Positions 16,547 to 19,122 of a stretch of DNA of 19,122 nucleotides are shown here, one piece after another; position 1 is the stretch's first letter, and every line of letters begins with the position of its first letter. The position numbers were made by a program, and so were the translations under genes. This stretch comes from CAZXEU01 sp964639665 (GTDB taxonomy: Bacteria > Bacteroidota > Rhodothermia > Rhodothermales > Bin80). The notes under the pieces were generated by a model. The model did no database searches and was not told the origin of the DNA. It saw only the letters and a program-made list of their open reading frames with translations. The stretch spans positions 1 through 19,122 of the forward strand of contig CAZXEU010000188.1 of the NCBI GenBank assembly GCA_964639665.1, given 5' to 3'.

Positions 16547-18325
16547 CTAGGATCGAACAAAATCAGCGAGCGATTCTAGAATGCAGCGCACCTCCGTCGG
16601 TATCTCATTCATGTGCATTGAGTCGATTATGGCGGTAGGCGTGACGCTTACACCAAATTCCTCCTGCAACTCTTGATTCACTGCCGACAGTGCCTTCTTC
16701 GCCGGAATCAACTGCAGCTTTCTATTTGGGCCCTTGCACCAATCTAGTTCAAGTTCGTCCAGAGCAACACGATTCAGGACGGTCTCGTGTTCGCTAGATG
16801 CGGTCAATCTATTGAAGCGCTTATAAGAGTCAATGAACTGCGACTGTATGTAGCTCTTTTGCCTACTGGCAAAGTCGTCTAGGATGGCCGAACATCCATC
16901 CGCGCACATCATGGAAATCCCTGTACGACGCTCACGCTGTGAGATGCGCTTCTGGGTTGCTCGATCCATAGCTGACGGGACAAGTAGAAAGTTTTCTACC
17001 TCCTTGCATGGAAGGATGAAAACTAAATCACAAAAGCTTTCGCAGCGCAATTTGACGGCACTGCATTCCGCATCAGACCTGAAGTCGCGATCAAGAATGG
17101 TGACTGCCCTAATCTCCTTCCCAAGCGTCATCTCTATACCTTCTTTGAGGCTTCGGACTTTGTCTGGTTTAAAGCCACCGATTGGGATGACCGCAAACCC
17201 CGACCTATGGCTCAAGTCTTGTAAGCCTAATCTTTTCGCAAACCGAGAGAAGACGCGAAAGTCGTCTCCTTCGACAAAAACCGCACACCTCGTCTTGGCC
17301 AGCTGCGTCAATGTAGGATTCAAGTTTGAGCCAAGACTGGAGAACACCTCGTGTAGTTGCGCTATATTCTGGACTCGAGTGGCGGACTTTCGGTTTTTAT
17401 CAATTAGTACAATGTAATTGGGCTCCGCTTCCGAGACGATCTCTGGCGAGTGTGTCGCGATGAGAATATCGGGTCCAAGATCCTCAAGGATTGACAACAG
17501 TTGTCTTTGCAGGTCAGAGTGAAGATAGATATCCGGTTCATCAATCAGAAAAATCGAATAGGAACGTGACTGAACGATATGCGTCAGCATCTGACACCAG
17601 ACTTGAAAGCCAAATCCGGTCCAAAAGAGCTCTCTGGGAAACCGTTGCTCGGGACAAAACATATGCAACACCGTTTTGTCGTATGCCATGCTTACCTTTG
17701 GGGGTTCGATGTCCATACCCGGCCATGTCTGTTGAAGGAGGTCTCGGAAGGCTTCGAACTGTTCCGGGTAATGATACCAAATATTCCGAAAGTTTCTTGC
17801 GGCGCGGTAATTGAAAAGGGCAAGTCGCGCAGCTTCCTTTTTGTACAGTTTTTCTCGCTGTTCAACGGGACCAAGAATCGGGACAAAGCCTATAGGGCAG
17901 TTGAATGATGACCGAAACCTTGCTGGAGTTGAAACTAAGTGATCTGGGTCATCTGGAATCAAGACACAAGAGTCCGGCTCACTGAAATAGAGGAGAAGTC
18001 GTTTGTCGCCCGCCAAACTGAACGTCACAGATGCCGGCTCAGAATCGTCATAGTTGAAAAACAAGTTCTCTTCGCCAATTGATAACGAACCTAACGGGAT
18101 CACGTGTCCGAGAACTGTGCCGTCTGGTCCGGTTACGAACTGTGGCTTGTACCGGGTAGCCCTGCGCAGGGCGGCAGCAAGTATCCTGAAAGCCGTAAGG
18201 ATTGTGGACTTTCCGGAGTTGTTTGGTCCTACCAAAATATTGAAGCGGCCAAGGGTCAGCTTGAAGAAGCTAAACGCCTTGAAGCGCCTAAGAACAACGC
18301 TTTTGAATTCTAGAGTTTCGGCCAT
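16547..18325 (-). CDS. OLD-family-like ATPase fused to a TOPRIM nuclease domain
   Basis: A 592-residue two-domain protein, begun at the ATG at 18325 (MAETLEFKSVVLRRFKAF), the usual N-terminus of this family; an ATG at 18382 would add 19 residues. The ATPase has Walker A GPNNSGKST (33-41), Walker B SIFLIDEPDIYLH (257-269, catalytic Glu263) and the H-loop ATHS (His292), with a coupling insertion between. A TOPRIM domain follows: FVEGDDF (Glu352), ILDRDF (Asp412, Asp414) and KEVENFLL (441-448), the metal-binding set of OLD-type nucleases. Residues about 460-592 are helical and unassigned. Relatives include phage P2 OLD and GajA, which act in DNA cleavage and phage defence, but no GajB-like helicase, reverse transcriptase or other known partner is adjacent here. 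Sampled 60-base lines contain 22-31 G+C, against 40 in a sampled sulfatase line, and IS debris lies upstream, so recent transfer is likely. All key residues are intact. Confidence 0.82.
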   Translation of the reverse strand: MAETLEFKSVVLRRFKAFSFFKLTLGRFNILVGPNNSGKSTILTAFRILAAALRRATRYKPQFVTGPDGTVLGHVIPLGSLSIGEENLFFNYDDSEPASVTFSLAGDKRLLLYFSEPDSCVLIPDDPDHLVSTPARFRSSFNCPIGFVPILGPVEQREKLYKKEAARLALFNYRAARNFRNIWYHYPEQFEAFRDLLQQTWPGMDIEPPKVSMAYDKTVLHMFCPEQRFPRELFWTGFGFQVWCQMLTHIVQSRSYSIFLIDEPDIYLHSDLQRQLLSILEDLGPDILIATHSPEIVSEAEPNYIVLIDKNRKSATRVQNIAQLHEVFSSLGSNLNPTLTQLAKTRCAVFVEGDDFRVFSRFAKRLGLQDLSHRSGFAVIPIGGFKPDKVRSLKEGIEMTLGKEIRAVTILDRDFRSDAECSAVKLRCESFCDLVFILPCKEVENFLLVPSAMDRATQKRISQRERRTGISMMCADGCSAILDDFASRQKSYIQSQFIDSYKRFNRLTASSEHETVLNRVALDELELDWCKGPNRKLQLIPAKKALSAVNQELQEEFGVSVTPTAIIDSMHMNEIPTEVRCILESLADFVRS

Positions 18326-18490
18326 AAAACTAAATGGTCGCAGCCGCAAAGCTGGGTGGATGCACAGAACATTCTTGCACAATTACGATGATTTGTTTAA
18401 TAGGGCGCCTATAGCTCCTGTGCCGGACTCTAACGAGCTAATTGTGGTGATATTGTGCTTGTTCGGTAGACATCCTGTTTGCTGCTTGGA
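18326..18490. other. Leader region between the ATPase-nuclease gene and the IS5 remnant
   Basis: These 165 bases are AT-richer than the window average. They should contain the promoter of the minus-strand ATPase-nuclease gene, but I could not pick a convincing -35/-10 pair. They may also hold the outer end of the old IS5-type element; no terminal repeat was recognised. Confidence 0.3.
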
Positions 18491-18984
18491 TATACGTATT
18501 CTCCGGTAGGAGGCAAGAAGCGGCCTGCGCGTCATGTAGATACCGACCAGCGGTTACAACGTGTATACTTGCCCAGGGTCCTTCGGCAGCCTGAGGTAGC
18601 CCACCTCGCTGTAGCCCCTTAGGCAGTTCATCATGCCGAATAGCTGGTCCACCTTGGCTCGAGCGCGGTGGCTCCGCCGGTGGAACGAGGTGTCTGCGCA
18701 TTTGATCGTACACTTGCGGGCAGCCTTTCTGAACAAGCGCGATCTTATTCCGTTTCCCCTAACCGCGTGTTTCGGTGATTTGCACGCAACCGCCGTTGTT
18801 CACACAAATCGGTTCCTCCTGATCTTGCAAACAGTTCGGCATCACCGCCGAATCATGTACCTTCACCAAGGCCACCTCCCTAGTGTGGACCTGCCTCTGC
18901 GCATGGGAGCTCATATGCATTTGCATCCCGAAATACAACTGATAGCCTTTGGACTGACTAACGCCAACATAGGTTAGGATCAAC
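18491..18984 (-). pseudogene. Decayed IS5-family transposase, C-terminal part
   Basis: Read on the minus strand, pieces in two frames line up with the second half of an IS5-type DDE transposase. The first frame gives SQSKGYQLYFGMQMHM and VKVHDSAV, matching the usual QT-KGNQWYFGMK-HIG and ANVHD stretches. A TAG interrupts at 18761-18759. A frameshift near 18736 leads to RARAKVDQLFGMM, GYSEVGYLRLPKDPGQVYTL, then a TAA at 18556-18554, then IYMTRRPLLA. These match the family's RAKVEHPF-V, FGYVKVRYRGLAKN-AQL-TLF and NLYM-RR-LL. At least two stops and one frameshift make it inactive. The N-terminal half, with the first catalytic Asp, is absent: similarity ends exactly where the IS66-like terminus begins (18985). 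Confidence 0.7.
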
Positions 18985-19020
18985 GTAAGCGTGCGGCGAA
19001 CTGCATCTTGATCGGGTAAC

Positions 19021-19056
19021 GAGTTCTCGGGAAATTACTGCAAGTACCGAGAACTC
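19021..19056. repeat. Perfect 10-bp inverted repeat in the leader of the IS66-like element
   Basis: GAGTTCTCGG at 19021-19030 and its exact reverse complement at 19047-19056 are separated by 16 bases. That spacer contains an inner TACT-GCA-AGTA hairpin directly abutting the second arm. It sits between the putative terminal repeat and the start of the TnpA-like gene. It may be a regulatory hairpin that limits transposase expression, or an operator. Confidence 0.6.
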
Positions 19057-19070
19057 AAATCCTGGATCGC

Positions 19071-19122
19071 ATGGCAAGACTCAGACGTACGGCGGAAGAG
19101 ATGTTTCCGTTGGTGCAGCAGT
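19071..19122 (+). CDS. Putative IS66-type TnpA accessory protein, first 17 codons
   Basis: The ATG at 19071 opens MARLRRTAEEMFPLVQQ and runs off the right edge. A basic start followed by an aromatic/acidic helix resembles the beginning of the small TnpA-like DNA-binding proteins of IS66-family elements. The fragment is too short to assign alone; the call rests on its position 86 bases inside a GTAAGCG terminus. Confidence 0.4.
   Translation, partial: MARLRRTAEEMFPLVQQ

Larger units (their letters stand above)
18985..19122 (+). mobile_element. Left end of an IS66-family-like insertion sequence (continues past the window)
   Basis: The sequence from 18985 begins GTAAGCGTGCGGCGAACTGC. IS66-family elements are known for terminal repeats that begin GTAA, often GTAAGCG. 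The IS5 remnant similarity stops at this base. A TnpA-like start follows at 19071. The 8 bases before it (18977-18984, GGATCAAC) would be one copy of the expected 8-bp target duplication. The right end and the second copy lie outside the window, so the element is not proven. Confidence 0.55.

Noticed and set aside
16198..16560. 120-codon minus-strand frame that could be a partner gene of the ATPase-nuclease
   Set aside because: It overlaps the ends of both neighbours, has a composition rich in Pro, Arg and Cys, and shows no domain; I treat it as noise, though its position as a possible partner made it worth checking.
1..19122. CRISPR arrays, tRNA and rRNA genes
   Set aside because: No regularly spaced short repeats, no cloverleaf with a T-loop consensus and no rRNA-like conserved stretches were seen on either strand.

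Overview
The window reads as a chromosomal stretch of a GC-rich, Gram-negative member of the Bacteroidota/Rhodothermota type. Three proteins end in type A C-terminal sorting domains of the type IX secretion system (T9SS). A PorV/PorQ-like outer-membrane protein and a TonB-dependent receptor with a carboxypeptidase-like N-terminal domain lie on the same strand. That combination, with high GC over most of the window, suggests a Rhodothermales-like organism; this is inference from gene content, not from a marker gene.

Positions 1-14428 are almost entirely minus-strand and read right to left. First comes a tight three-gene block: TonB-dependent receptor (14428-11672), an 1102-residue secreted protein with a fibronectin-III-like region and a sorting domain (11669-8361), and a PorV/PorQ-like barrel (8361-7255). 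The genes are separated by 2 bp and then overlap by 1 bp. A 581-bp gap without a convincing gene follows. Next is a 990-residue sorting-domain protein with three tandem lamin-tail-like repeats and a LamG-like domain (6673-3701), closed by a perfect 15-bp hairpin just after its stop. Then comes a second compact group: a LamG/propeller-like sorting-domain protein (3595-1616), a SurA/PpiC-like lipoprotein (1612-200), and the start of glycerol-3-phosphate dehydrogenase glpD (203-1, cut by the window edge). Together these look like an envelope and secretion neighbourhood: a receptor, T9SS cargo, a possible cargo shuttle barrel and a periplasmic folding factor.

A lipoprotein sulfatase with a complete formylglycine motif (14817-16235, plus) is divergent from the TonB receptor across a shared control region. 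It may act on a sulfated substrate handled by the same surface machinery, but nothing in the sequence names that substrate.

The right end (about 16240-19122) differs in character. A single OLD-family-like gene, an ABC/AAA ATPase fused to a TOPRIM nuclease domain (18325-16547), has visibly lower GC than the rest and looks horizontally acquired; a role in phage or mobile-element defence is possible. Behind it lies a decayed IS5-family transposase remnant. This is cut at 18984 by what looks like the left end of an IS66-family element: a GTAAGCG terminus, a leader with a perfect 10-bp inverted repeat, and the first codons of a TnpA-like protein running off the window. I saw no rRNA or tRNA gene and no CRISPR array.
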